From NCBI RefSeq assembly GCF_001590865.1, contig NZ_BBUY01000009.1:1-64000 (forward strand): 64,000 bases of DNA, in the 5' to 3' direction. The notes under the pieces were generated by a model. The model did not search any database and had not been told where the DNA came from. It worked only from the letters and a program-made list of their open reading frames with translations. A program made the position numbers and the translations under genes. Below are positions 35,188-43,097 of the stretch, one piece after another. This DNA comes from Streptomyces sp. NBRC 110611 (lineage in GTDB: Bacteria > Actinomycetota > Actinomycetes > Streptomycetales > Streptomycetaceae). Position 1 is the stretch's first letter. The number at the start of each line of letters is the position of its first letter.

Positions 35188-37902
35188 ATGGGGCTTCATG
35201 AAGAGCACACCGAACCCGAGCCGGCGGGCGCGAGCAGGGACGTCGACGTCATCACCCCTGAGTCCCCTGAGGCGCCGCAGGGAATCACGCCGGGCTCGGA
35301 GCACGCCGTGGGCCCCTCCCGTCCGGCGACCGCGGTCGGCACGGTCTTCGTCAGCGGGATGCACAGTGGGCCCAACCCGTCGCCGGGCCTGAGTGTCGCC
35401 CGCTCCCTGCGGCTCGCCCAGCCGGATCTCCGGATCGTCGGCCTGGACTATTCGCGGGAGAGTTCCGGACTGCACTCGGCGCTCCTCGACGACCTGGTCT
35501 GTCTCCCCGCGTGGCGCGAGGCGCACCTGGCCACGTGGATCAAGCAGATGGACCGCCTCCTGGAGCCCGAGGACGCGGTCCTGATCCCCTGTCTGGACCT
35601 GGAAGTCCGGCTGCTGGCAAGGGAGCTGGGGGCGCACAGCCGAATTCTGGGGCCCCCGAAGCCGGCGCTGGAGCTGGTGGGCAAACCTCCGGTCGAAGCG
35701 GCGGAACGGCTCGGGCTGCGCACTCCGGAGTACGAGACCGACACCAGCTGGCAGGCCGTCGACACGTTCATCCGCCGCTCCCCGTACGGGGTGTGGGTCA
35801 AGGGCCAGCACTACGACGCGCACCGGGCCCACACGGCCGGGGCCGCGCTGTCCCTGGGCGATGTGGTCCAGCGGACCTGGGGCGGCAACTGGCATCTGGA
35901 GGCGCACGTCGCCGGCCAGGAGTGCAGCATCGCGTTCTGCGCCCTGGACGGCCGGCTGCTGGACGCGGTCTTCATCACGAAGGCGATGGTCACGACCGAG
36001 GGCAAGACCTGGGCCGGCGAGGTCGCCGAGCTGGACGCGGCCATGCGCGACCGGCTGGCCGGACTGCTCGCCGACGCCCGGTGGACCGGCGGCGGCGAGC
36101 TGGAGCTCATCCGCAGCTGGAGCGGCGAACTGACGCTCATGGAGATCAACCCGCGGCTGCCCGCCTGGATCCACGGTGCCTCCGTGTGCGGCGCCAACCT
36201 GCCCGCCGCCCTGGTCACGGGGGAGCCCGCCGACCCCGGCAGACGCCTCACCCCGGGCTTCACCCGCGTGGTGGAGGAGATCCCGGTGCACCCGGCCCTG
36301 GGCATCACCCCCATCGCCTGGGTCGCCGGCGGGATCTCCCGGCCGGGCGACAAGCGGCATTCGGGAATGCCGTCGCTGGGCCAGCGGCGCCTGCTCCCGC
36401 ACGAGGGCGCCGAGTTGACCGAGGAGCAGCTGGAGAGCCCCCCGAACCCGAGCCTGACCCCGAACCTGAGCTCGAGCCTGGCGGCCGCCGCCCATGTGGA
36501 CGGCACGGTGGCCAGCGAGGCGGAGGCCGTCGCACGTGAGGCGGAAGCCGTCGTACGCGGGGCCGAAACGGTCGTGAGCGAGGCCGAGGCCGTGGTGCGC
36601 GAGGCGGAGTCGGCCGGCCGCGCGGGGGGATCCGTGGCGGGTGCGCCGGCCCGGGGACGGTCTGACGGCCCGGACGTGCCGGCCGTACCCGCGGCGGACG
36701 CGTCGGCCGTACCGCGGGGCGCGTCGGACATTCCCGCGGATGAGCCGCCCGTACCCGCGGACGCGGCGGCCGTGCGCACCGGAGGCTTCGAGAAGCTGCT
36801 CGGGCCCCCGGGGAACGCGGCCACTCCGTACCGGCAGATGCTCCTTCCGCTGTTCACCGAGCGGGTCCGGGCCCTGCGGCAGGAGGTCGACGGAGTCGGC
36901 CGGGTGCTCCTCGCGCACAGCGTGAAGACCTGTCCCCAGCCCGCGGTGCTGCGGGAGGCCGCCCGGCTCGGTCTGGCCGCCGAGGCGATCAGCCTGGCCG
37001 AGCTCGAAGCGGCCGACCGCTACGGCCTGGCGGCGGAACGGGCGATCCTCAACGGGCCCGCGAAGTGGTGGCCCGCCACCGACCGGGTCCGTTGCTTCGC
37101 CTTCTTCGCCGACTCGACGGCCGAACTGACCGCCGTCCACGCCCTGTTGGACAGCGGCTTCCAGCTGGAGGCCGAGGTCGTCGGCGTCCGGGTCGCGCCG
37201 GCCGGACTCGTCAGCCGCTTCGGCGTGCCATTGCACGAGCGCGACAGCATGGCGGAGACCGCCCGGCTGCTGCGTACCCTCGCCGACCGGCTCGGGGCCC
37301 GCTGGGGGCTGCACTTCCACTACGCCCAGAGCGTCCTGGGCGCGCCGCGCTGGCAGCGCGAATGCGCGACGGCGCTCAGCGCGGCCGATCCGCTGGCGGA
37401 CCAGCTGGGCGGGCCGCCGGCCGTCCTGGACATCGGCGGCGGGTGGCACGTCGACGATCTGCCGTGCCTGCGCGCCTCGCTGGAGTATGTGCTCGCGCAC
37501 GGTCCGGACGCCGCACGGGACGGGGACCCCCTGCTGGTGATGGAGCCGGGCAAGCTCCTCACCCAGCCGTCGGCCGCGGTCGTGACGCAGGTGCTGGCGC
37601 ACCGGGGTTCCCACCGCGGTGAGGACATCGTCGTCGACGCGGCCGAAGGCGATATGCCCGAGGCGCCTTTCCATCCGCACCCCGTGGCCCGCTTCGACGG
37701 CTCCCGCTGGGTGCCGCTGCGGCCCGGCGGGAGCTGGATCTTCGGCAGGTCCTGCATGGAGCACGACGTGCTCTCGGTCCGGCTCGACCTCGGCGACGTC
37801 CGGGACGGCGACTACCTCGCCTTCGGTATGTGCGGCGGATACGACACCTCGATGGCCTACGACTTCGGGCGCGGGACCGCTCCGCGGGAATTGGGGCAGT
37901 AG
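35188..37902 (+). CDS. ATP-grasp ligase fused to a PLP-dependent (fold III) decarboxylase
   Basis: A 904-residue fusion. Residues about 50-420 form an ATP-grasp carboxylate-amine ligase (WVKGQHYDAHRA, GELELIRSWSGELTLMEINP, ending RLPAWIHGA). A Glu/Ala-rich linker of about 100 residues, with repeats of EAEAVV(R)EAE, leads to an alanine-racemase/DAP-decarboxylase-like barrel: PLP Lys580 in LLAHSVKT, Gly loop at 750-752 (GGGWHVDD), EPGK at 786-789 and Cys856 in GRSCMEHD. The layout recalls BtrJ/BtrK of butirosin synthesis, where glutamate is ligated to a carrier and then decarboxylated; no carrier is seen here. It leads a likely three-gene operon. Confidence 0.85.
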   Translation: MGLHEEHTEPEPAGASRDVDVITPESPEAPQGITPGSEHAVGPSRPATAVGTVFVSGMHSGPNPSPGLSVARSLRLAQPDLRIVGLDYSRESSGLHSALLDDLVCLPAWREAHLATWIKQMDRLLEPEDAVLIPCLDLEVRLLARELGAHSRILGPPKPALELVGKPPVEAAERLGLRTPEYETDTSWQAVDTFIRRSPYGVWVKGQHYDAHRAHTAGAALSLGDVVQRTWGGNWHLEAHVAGQECSIAFCALDGRLLDAVFITKAMVTTEGKTWAGEVAELDAAMRDRLAGLLADARWTGGGELELIRSWSGELTLMEINPRLPAWIHGASVCGANLPAALVTGEPADPGRRLTPGFTRVVEEIPVHPALGITPIAWVAGGISRPGDKRHSGMPSLGQRRLLPHEGAELTEEQLESPPNPSLTPNLSSSLAAAAHVDGTVASEAEAVAREAEAVVRGAETVVSEAEAVVREAESAGRAGGSVAGAPARGRSDGPDVPAVPAADASAVPRGASDIPADEPPVPADAAAVRTGGFEKLLGPPGNAATPYRQMLLPLFTERVRALRQEVDGVGRVLLAHSVKTCPQPAVLREAARLGLAAEAISLAELEAADRYGLAAERAILNGPAKWWPATDRVRCFAFFADSTAELTAVHALLDSGFQLEAEVVGVRVAPAGLVSRFGVPLHERDSMAETARLLRTLADRLGARWGLHFHYAQSVLGAPRWQRECATALSAADPLADQLGGPPAVLDIGGGWHVDDLPCLRASLEYVLAHGPDAARDGDPLLVMEPGKLLTQPSAAVVTQVLAHRGSHRGEDIVVDAAEGDMPEAPFHPHPVARFDGSRWVPLRPGGSWIFGRSCMEHDVLSVRLDLGDVRDGDYLAFGMCGGYDTSMAYDFGRGTAPRELGQ

Positions 37903-37904
37903 CC

Positions 37905-37981
37905 ATGAGCGAGCGTAGCGAGCGAATCATCAGGAGGTGCGCGCCCTGCGAATGCGGGGCCGAGCGAAGCGAGGCTTCGGC
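37905..37981 (+). repeat. Dispersed-repeat-like leader with MSERSER micro-frame
   Basis: The stretch begins ATGAGCGAGCGTAGCGAGCG, then AATCATCA, and later holds GCCGAGCGAAGCGAGGCTTC. Sequences of this type sit at or before the starts of many actinobacterial genes (recalled, not checked). It encodes a 26-residue frame beginning MSERSERIIRR whose TGA overlaps the ATG of the next gene. It may act as a leader coupling translation, or be a repeat that landed there. Confidence 0.5.
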
Positions 37982-38611
37982 ATGAGCAGTCTGATCGCGG
38001 ATCTGAAGCGGTTCGACCGGATCGGCCTGTCCCAGGTGGGCAGCCACCCGAAGGCGTGCTGCCGGACGGTCAGACACAGTGTCTTCGCCCAGGTGACGCA
38101 CTTCGGGGACACCGGCACCGCGCTCGCCGCCGTCCCCGGGCTCTTCCGGTGGGGGCCCGTGCAGTGGCCGGCCCACTGGTGCGATCTGGTGGAGGACGGT
38201 GACCTCGTCGGCGACTGCGGCGTCCACGCCGATGTGGCGTCGGTGCTCCTCACCCGCAAGTCCGTACCGCACGCGCGCGCCCGCGCCGCCGTGCTGACCC
38301 CGCCGATGGCCCCCGCGCACTGGCGGGCCGTGTGGAACGAGGCGCGGGTCAGCGATGCGTGGATCGGGCGGACCGCCGTCTACCACGAGGTGCTCCGGGT
38401 CGGGAACCGCTGGTGGGACCCGAGCGATGCCCGCTGGTTCTCCGGGCCGGGGGGACACACGGGGAGCGGGCACGTCCTCGCCATCCGCGAGGACGGCGGG
38501 CAGTGGCAGCTCGCCCCGGACGCTCCCGACGCCTCGGCACCGCCGCGCGCCCCGGCGCCACCGCAGGGCACGACGCCCGACCAGGGCCTGCCGCAAGGCG
38601 TCCGCCCGTAG
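37982..38611 (+). CDS. Putative transglutaminase/papain-fold Cys-His-Asp protein
   Basis: A 209-residue cytoplasmic protein without a recognised name. Cys79 in VGDCGVHADVAS, His135 in TAVYHEVLRVGNRWWD and Asp146 in WWDPSDARW have the order and local pattern of transglutaminase-like or amidase catalytic triads (Cys, then His-x-x-V in a strand, then W-x-DP). The C-terminus is Pro-rich. I infer an amide-forming or amide-cleaving role on the product of the upstream ligase/decarboxylase. The ATG follows AGCGAGG and overlaps the preceding micro-frame stop. Low-complexity GGGCGTCCTGCCGCAGG repeats follow the gene. Confidence 0.7.
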   Translation: MSSLIADLKRFDRIGLSQVGSHPKACCRTVRHSVFAQVTHFGDTGTALAAVPGLFRWGPVQWPAHWCDLVEDGDLVGDCGVHADVASVLLTRKSVPHARARAAVLTPPMAPAHWRAVWNEARVSDAWIGRTAVYHEVLRVGNRWWDPSDARWFSGPGGHTGSGHVLAIREDGGQWQLAPDAPDASAPPRAPAPPQGTTPDQGLPQGVRP

Positions 38612-38687
38612 GGCGTCCTGCCGCAGGGCGTCTCCCACGGGGCGTCCTGCCGCAGGGCACGAGCGCACCCGACCCCCAGGAGACAGC

Positions 38688-39674
38688 GTGATCAGCCCCG
38701 AGACAGTGCAGCCGGCCGCACCCGACACCGAGAAGGGCACCGGGCTCCGCGGCCCGGTCCGTCTCGCGGCGCAGCTGGTCCGCAGCTTCGGCCAGTTGAG
38801 CCTGCTGCCGAACGTCTGGACCGGAGTCCTGTTCACGATCGCGGTCTTCGTGGGCAGTTGGCAGGCGGGCGTCTTCGGTCTGCTGGGCGCCGTGGTCTCC
38901 ACCGCGACCGCGTACGCCATGGGTGTCGACCGGGGCGCCATCGACCTGGGCACGCAGGGCTTCAGCGGCTGTCTGACCGGCATCGCCCTGTACGTGTTCC
39001 TCGGCCACCACCCCGCGACGTACCTGCTGACCATCGGGGGCGCCGTCGTCTGCGTACTGGCCTACGCCGCGCTGACCGCGATCCTGGCGCCGTGGCGGCT
39101 GCCGGTGCTGACCGCGCCGTTCTGTGTGGTCGTCGGCGCGGCGCTGGCGGCGGCCCCCGCCTTCACCCGGCTCTGGCCCTGGCCCGGCGGCCCGGCGGCG
39201 CTGCCCACCGCGGCCGTCCCCGGCGGCAGGTACAGCTGGTCCGATCTGTGGCACGCGTTCTTTGCCAACATCGCCCAGGTCGGCCTCTCGGCGCACTGGT
39301 ACGTCGGCCTGCTGATGCTGGCGGGGCTCTTCGTCGGCGGGATCCGGCACGGGCTGGCCGCGGTCGCCGGCAGCGCCGTGGCGGTCCTCCTGGCCTGGGG
39401 CCTGGGCGCCCCGCCGGCCGGGCTCGCCGCGGGGGTGTACGGGTACAACGCGGTTCTGGTGGCCGTCGCCATGGGCGGGATGTTCCTGACCAGGACCGTG
39501 CCCAACGCGCTCTACACGCTGGTGGCCGTGGCGGTGGTGACGGTGCTGACGGCCGCGATGAACGCCTACTTCACCCCGTTCGGCGGGCGCACCCTGAGCT
39601 GGCCCTTCATCGTCACCAGCTGGCTGTTCCTCGCCGCGGCCCCCTCCTTCCCCCGGATCCGGCGCTCCGACTGA
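38688..39674 (+). CDS. Urea transporter (UT family)
   Basis: A 328-residue membrane protein of the UT/Yut channel family: VRSFGQLSLLPNVWTGVLF, a LGTQGFSGCLTGIALYVFLG pore segment, and the second inverted half with VYGYNAVLVAVAMG. About ten helices are expected. It should conduct urea passively across the cytoplasmic membrane. Start GTG 38688 follows CAGGAGA. It is about 75 bases after the Cys-His-Asp gene, so likely co-transcribed with the ATP-grasp/decarboxylase fusion; urea may be a by-product or nitrogen source for that pathway. Confidence 0.9.
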   Translation: MISPETVQPAAPDTEKGTGLRGPVRLAAQLVRSFGQLSLLPNVWTGVLFTIAVFVGSWQAGVFGLLGAVVSTATAYAMGVDRGAIDLGTQGFSGCLTGIALYVFLGHHPATYLLTIGGAVVCVLAYAALTAILAPWRLPVLTAPFCVVVGAALAAAPAFTRLWPWPGGPAALPTAAVPGGRYSWSDLWHAFFANIAQVGLSAHWYVGLLMLAGLFVGGIRHGLAAVAGSAVAVLLAWGLGAPPAGLAAGVYGYNAVLVAVAMGGMFLTRTVPNALYTLVAVAVVTVLTAAMNAYFTPFGGRTLSWPFIVTSWLFLAAAPSFPRIRRSD

Positions 39675-39693
39675 CGGGCCGGGGCACAAAAGA

Positions 39694-39727
39694 GTCCCGG
39701 CGTCGGCCGGTGGCTCGACGCCGGGAC
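39694..39727. terminator. Perfect 12-bp hairpin between convergent genes
   Basis: GTCCCGGCGTCG / CGACGCCGGGAC with a 10-base loop, preceded on the plus strand by AAAAGA. It separates the urea transporter from the convergent small secreted gene and can serve both. Confidence 0.85.
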
Positions 39728-39782
39728 CTGTCCCCGTTTCCGTTACGTGCCGGAGTTCTCGGTTACCTGCTGAAGTTCTCGG

Positions 39783-40100
39783 TTACTTGCCGAACTCGAA
39801 CCCGTTGTTGCAGCCCATGGACGAGCCCAGGGTGCTGGACTGAGCGCCCGCCGGGCCCTCGCCGCCGAGCAGGTTGCCGGCCAGGCCGTTCGCGATTCCG
39901 ACCTCGCCGAGGATGTCGACGTTGGTGTCGTGCGAGCGGCAGGAGCTGCCCTGCATGAGCTTGAAGTCCATGCCCATGCTGTTCTTGCCGCCGCCGTCCT
40001 TGCTGCCGTGGTTGGCGTCGGCGTAGGAGGTGCCGGCGCCGAGGATGCCGAGGGTGCCCAGGGCGGCGGCTACCACTGCCGCCGTGCGAAGCTTGCGCAT
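39783..40100 (-). CDS. Small secreted C-x42-C protein (family A)
   Basis: A 105-residue exported protein: signal peptide MRKLRTAAVVAAALGTLGIL with cleavage near SYADA, a Gly/Lys/Asn-rich mature N-terminus, then the domain SSCRSHDTNVDILGEVGIAN ... GSSMGC with 42 residues between the two cysteines. Gly, Asn and Ala/Leu alternate in the core (NGLAGNLLGGEGPAGAQ). This size and the paired cysteines recall chaplins and other aerial-hypha proteins, but there is no chaplin domain. The ATG follows GGAGAAG. The upstream DNA is shared with the genes at 42747 and 45587. Confidence 0.85.
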   Translation of the reverse strand: MRKLRTAAVVAAALGTLGILGAGTSYADANHGSKDGGGKNSMGMDFKLMQGSSCRSHDTNVDILGEVGIANGLAGNLLGGEGPAGAQSSTLGSSMGCNNGFEFGK

Positions 40101-40260
40101 TTCTTCTCCGGTGGATTGCCCGATGCGATCGGTGATGGATCGACTTCGTACGGTTAGGGAGGCTAATCCGGAATATCCTGAAATCGCGCAACGACGCGCC
40201 GGATTGTATGATCGAGGGCTTTTGGCAACAGCCCCCGTGACCTGCGCAGTTCAGGGGCCC
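40101..40260 (-). promoter_or_regulatory. Family A upstream block, copy 1
   Basis: Read on the minus strand toward the 40100 start, the block holds in order GGGCCCCTGAACTGCGC, CTCGATCATACAATCCGGC then GCGTCG, GATATTCCGGATTAGCC, CGTACGAAGTCGATCC, and GATCGCATCGG before CACCGGAGAAGAA and the ATG. The same order is found before 42747 and 45587. TACAAT lines up with TATAAT before 42747 and may be the -10 box. Confidence 0.7.
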
Positions 40261-40483
40261 GGCCGGACCGGAACGGGCTCGGAACGGCCGCGGGGGCTCC
40301 GTGGCGAACGGGGGACGCGCCACCTGTCCGGCCGTACCGCGCTTGACTTCTCGCTCCGAGCGCGGCGCCGACTGGCGCGATCAGGTGATGATCTGGGCGT
40401 GGGCGCCGGAGCCTGCGCGGTGCCGGTGGAAGGGTGGCAGTGCACACAGCACGCCAATCACGCGACATGAAGCAGGAGCTGCT

Positions 40484-40843
40484 ATGCGCCGCGCACTCAC
40501 CCTCCTTGTGGGAGCCCTCGCCGCCACCGGGGCCCTCGCCGCGACCGCCCACGCCGACAACCGCGGCCCGGGCGTCGCCGGCATCATCGGTGAACCCGTC
40601 CGGGCCGCGTCCAACATCGCCGGACTGGAGGTCGGCGGCCTGCCCCTGGGCCTGCTCAACCCCCCGGCGCCGCAGGCCCCGGGCATGACGAGCAACCCGC
40701 AGCAGGGCGGTCTGCTCAATCCGAACAACGGGCAGGGCGGGCTGCTCTCCCCGAACAACGCGCAGCAAGGCGGTCTGCTCGCCCCGAAGAACAACAACAA
40801 CGCGCAGCAGCAGCAGCGCACGCTGCTCTCCCCGACGAATTGA
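40484..40843 (+). CDS. Secreted Asn/Gln-rich protein with GGLL-x-P-x-N repeats
   Basis: A 119-residue exported protein. After signal peptide MRRALTLLVGALAATGALAA (cleavage near AHADN), a short hydrophobic segment (AGLEVGGLPLGLLNPP) leads to four repeats of the pattern GGLL-(N/S/A)-P-(N/K)-N, separated by Gln/Asn-rich linkers, and a QQQQRTLLSPTN end. No cysteine. Repeated short hydrophobic motifs in an Asn/Gln-rich chain suggest self-assembly, like amyloid-forming surface proteins (inference). The ATG follows CAGGAG. It diverges from the family A gene at 40100 and precedes the chaplin. Confidence 0.8.
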   Translation: MRRALTLLVGALAATGALAATAHADNRGPGVAGIIGEPVRAASNIAGLEVGGLPLGLLNPPAPQAPGMTSNPQQGGLLNPNNGQGGLLSPNNAQQGGLLAPKNNNNAQQQQRTLLSPTN

Positions 40844-40953
40844 CCATCCATGTGATGAACGCCGGGAAACCCTCTCCATAAAATCGGAACAGGTGTCACT
40901 CCTCGGCCGGATAAGTACGGGTCAAGCTGAATGCGTGATCGAAATGCCTGATT

Positions 40954-40981
40954 CGTAGCCTTCCCTCTCCGGCCTCGTTGA
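40954..40981 (+). promoter_or_regulatory. BldN-type promoter of the long chaplin
   Basis: CGTAGC at 40954-40959 and CGTTGA at 40976-40981 are separated by exactly 16 bases. The published BldN (ECF sigma) consensus is CGTAAC-N16-CGTTGA, so 11 of 12 positions match. The chaplin start is 47 bases after the -10, and chaplin genes are known BldN targets. Confidence 0.85.
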
Positions 40982-41028
40982 GCTTTGTGCGGTCCGATGC
41001 GGTGACCGCATTGCCAAGGAGGAGTCAC

Positions 41029-41517
41029 ATGATCAAAAAGGTCATCGCCGCTTCGGCTGCCACCGGCGGCCTGCTGCTCGCGGGCGCGGGCACGACCGTC
41101 GCGGACACCGGCGCCAAGGGGGGCACCGTCGGCTCGTCCGGGCTGGGGTCCGGCAACCTGCTCCAGGTACCGCTGAACCTCCCGCTCAACGTCTGCGGAA
41201 ACACGATCGACGTCATCGGGCTGCTCAACCCGGTCTTCGGCAACGACTGCGCCAACGGCGAGTCGGGGAACCTGCGGCACCACCACAAGCCGCAGGCGAA
41301 GCACGAGCCGCAGGAGCGCCACCACGCGCCGTCGCACCACCGCGCGGCGACCCCCATCGTCGCCCACAGCCACCACCAGGCCGCCGTGCACCCGCAGTTG
41401 GCGGCGACCGGTTCGGAGCGGGTCAACCTCGCGATTCCGGCCGGCGCCAGCGCCGGGCTGATCCTCGGTGGCGTCCTGCTCTACCGCCGGGGCCGCCGGG
41501 CCTCCGCCCGCGTCTGA
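41029..41517 (+). CDS. Long chaplin with one chaplin domain and sortase signal
   Basis: A 162-residue exported protein. The signal peptide (MIKKVIAASAATGGLLLAG, cleavage near TVADT) precedes one chaplin domain, about residues 31-75, with its two cysteines at 56 and 74 (NVCGNTIDVIGLLNPVFG). A His/Pro/Gln-rich spacer follows, then LAATG (124-128), a transmembrane helix and an RRGRR tail: a cell-wall sorting signal of class E sortases. Classical long chaplins ChpA-C have two chaplin domains; this one has only one. It should be wall-anchored and help form the hydrophobic fibrous layer. AAGGAGGAG precedes the ATG. Confidence 0.95.
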   Translation: MIKKVIAASAATGGLLLAGAGTTVADTGAKGGTVGSSGLGSGNLLQVPLNLPLNVCGNTIDVIGLLNPVFGNDCANGESGNLRHHHKPQAKHEPQERHHAPSHHRAATPIVAHSHHQAAVHPQLAATGSERVNLAIPAGASAGLILGGVLLYRRGRRASARV

Positions 41518-41563
41518 CCGCGGGGAGCGCGCGGAGCGGTGGCCGTATCAAGCCGGCGCTCCG

Positions 41564-41617
41564 TCACGTACGAGTGTCACGTACGAGTGAGTGGGGCCCG
41601 GAAAGGCGCCGGGCCCC
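41564..41617 (+). terminator. Tandem repeat and hairpin after the chaplin
   Basis: TCACGTACGAGTG is repeated in tandem (41564-41576, 41577-41589), followed by hairpin GGGGCCCGG / CCGGGCCCC (41593-41601 and 41609-41617). Likely terminates chaplin transcription before the next promoter. Confidence 0.7.
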
Positions 41618-41637
41618 CTACGCATACGCGGTCGGCT

Positions 41638-41908
41638 GGCAAATGGGTGACGGCCCATGGGTTCCCGTGACCGGACCGGGGGAATCCCCGTTGGCCCTGG
41701 GAGAGAGCAGCGAAGGGGCTCGTGGTCCGTCACCGGGAAATGCTGCTCCCTGTTATCGGGGGCGGTCGCGGGCCTGTGGGGGCCTCCGCCGTGGCCCGAG
41801 TCGGGGTGCGCAGGGTGTGAAGCCCCAGGAATTCCACTGCCGGCGCACACAAGACAGCAATACGTAATTCAGATTTCCATGCACAGGCAATGAAGGGCCG
41901 AGGGTTCC
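41638..41908 (+). promoter_or_regulatory. Upstream region shared with 43469 and (partly) 33780 genes
   Basis: GGCAAATGGGTGAC (41638-41651) and GGTTCCCGTGAC (41660-41671) start 22 bases apart. The final 90 bases, from CCCAGGAATTCCACTGCCGG through AATACGTAATTCAG to GAAGGGCCGAGGGTTCC, are nearly identical to 43382-43468. The same leader end, ACAGGTAATGAAGGGCCGAG then GGTTCC, precedes the minus-strand gene starting at 46182. Confidence 0.75.
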
Positions 41909-42412
41909 ATGCGCAAGCTTCACCAGGTCGCGCTCGTCTTCGCAGCGGCCGGCGGTCTGTCCGCCATCGGCACCGGCGCCAGCCAGGCCGACCCCGTCGG
42001 ATACAACGGCTACGCCGGCCCGCCCGTTCCACAGCAGGACCCCCAGGCCGCTTCCTGGAGCGCTTCGCAGGCCACTTCGCACGCTTCCGGTCCCCACCAG
42101 TACGCCCCCCAGGGCGCTGCCCCGGACGCCGCCCCGCAGTCGCCCCCGCAGGTGAACCCGCAGTTCAACCCGGACATCACGCCCGATCTCTCCCCGACGA
42201 TCGGCGGCCTGGCCCAGCAGGCCGGCGGCGGCCCCCACGACCAGAACAACCGCTTCGGCCCGACCCAGGAGTGCAGCCCGCAGACGCTGCTCAACGCCGC
42301 CGCGCCGGTCGGCATCCTCGGTGCCGCGCAGGACTGGGGCACCGTCTGCACCCAGCACAACGCCCAGGCCAACGCCTCCTCCGGCGCCGGCTCCGCCGCC
42401 CACGCCAGGTAA
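41909..42412 (+). CDS. Secreted Pro/Gln-rich protein with C-x24-C domain (family B)
   Basis: A 167-residue exported protein. The signal peptide MRKLHQVALVFAAAGGLSAI is almost identical to that of 43469. A Pro/Gln/Ala-rich mature region contains NPQFNPDITPDLSPTIGGL, which resembles the C-terminus of the 43469 product. The end has ECSPQTLLNAAAPVGILG ... WGTVC, with 24 residues between cysteines, shared with the gene at 45937-46182. Extracellular, probably wall- or matrix-associated; no known family. It is followed by a 15-bp stem terminator. Confidence 0.85.
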   Translation: MRKLHQVALVFAAAGGLSAIGTGASQADPVGYNGYAGPPVPQQDPQAASWSASQATSHASGPHQYAPQGAAPDAAPQSPPQVNPQFNPDITPDLSPTIGGLAQQAGGGPHDQNNRFGPTQECSPQTLLNAAAPVGILGAAQDWGTVCTQHNAQANASSGAGSAAHAR

Positions 42413-42461
42413 GGCCGCACCGGGCGGGCCACCTGGGTGGCGCCGCACGCGAGGCCCGCCG

Positions 42462-42494
42462 CGGGCCCTTCGGGAGCTGCTCCCGAAGGGCCCG
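42462..42494 (+). terminator. 15-bp hairpin after the 41909 gene
   Basis: CGGGCCCTTCGGGAG / CTCCCGAAGGGCCCG with a 3-base loop, followed by TTCGT. A near copy ends the 45937 gene on the other strand. Confidence 0.85.
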
Positions 42495-42589
42495 TTCGTG
42501 TCCGGTACGGCCGGACAGGTGATCTGTCACGGTGTGTCGGCACCGGTCGCGGCCCGCTCGCCACCCGTCCCCGGCCGGTGTCGGCCGAC

Positions 42590-42746
42590 CGGGCCCTGAA
42601 CTGCGCTGAAGGCGGCCGAAGTTCTGATCACTCGATCGTATAATTCGGCGCGTCGCAGGTCATACCAGAATATTTCGTATTAGCCTCCCGTGACTGTAAG
42701 GAGTCGATCCGTTACGGATCGCATCCGATCAACCACCGGAGAAGAC
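42590..42746 (+). promoter_or_regulatory. Family A upstream block, copy 2
   Basis: Contains GGGCCCTGAACTGCGC, TCGATCGTATAATTCGGC then GCGTCG, GAATATTTCGTATTAGCC, TGTAAGGAGTCGATCC and GATCGCATCC, in the order seen before 40100 and 45587. TATAAT at 42639-42644 is a perfect -10 hexamer, though its place about 100 bases before the ATG implies a long leader. CACCGGAGAAGAC supplies the ribosome site. Confidence 0.7.
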
Positions 42747-43016
42747 ATGCGCAAGCTTCACAAGGCCGCCGTCGTGGCCGCCGTCCTCGGCAGCGTCGGC
42801 TTCCTGGGCGGCGGCACCGCCCACGCCGACGGCAAAGGCGGGTTCATGATGCACCAGGGCAGCTCGTGTAAATCGCACGACTTGAACGTCGACGTCCTCG
42901 GCGAGGTCGGAATCGCGAACGGCCTGCTGGGCAACGCCCTCAACGGTGAGGGCCCGGCGGGCGCTCAGTCCACCAAGATGGGTTCGTCCATGGGCTGCAA
43001 CAACATGGCGGGCTGA
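42747..43016 (+). CDS. Small secreted C-x42-C protein (family A)
   Basis: An 89-residue exported protein, close to the minimal form of the family: signal peptide MRKLHKAAVVAAVLGSVGFL (cleavage near AHADG), a 12-residue spacer, then SSCKSHDLNVDVLGEVGIAN ... GSSMGC with 42 residues between the cysteines. Mature size is about 60 residues, like short chaplins. The ATG follows CCGGAGAAG. A terminator hairpin follows the stop. Confidence 0.87.
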   Translation: MRKLHKAAVVAAVLGSVGFLGGGTAHADGKGGFMMHQGSSCKSHDLNVDVLGEVGIANGLLGNALNGEGPAGAQSTKMGSSMGCNNMAG

Positions 43017-43097
43017 ACACCGGAGAGTCACACAGGTACGTAAGGACACGTACGTGGGAACGCGTACGTAGGACCAGGTACGGAAGAACGGAAGAAT

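Noticed and set aside
42680..42746. BldN-type promoter before family A genes
   Set aside because: CGTGAC or CGTAAC strings occur near here and before 45587, but no CGTTGA-like box lies 16 bases downstream.
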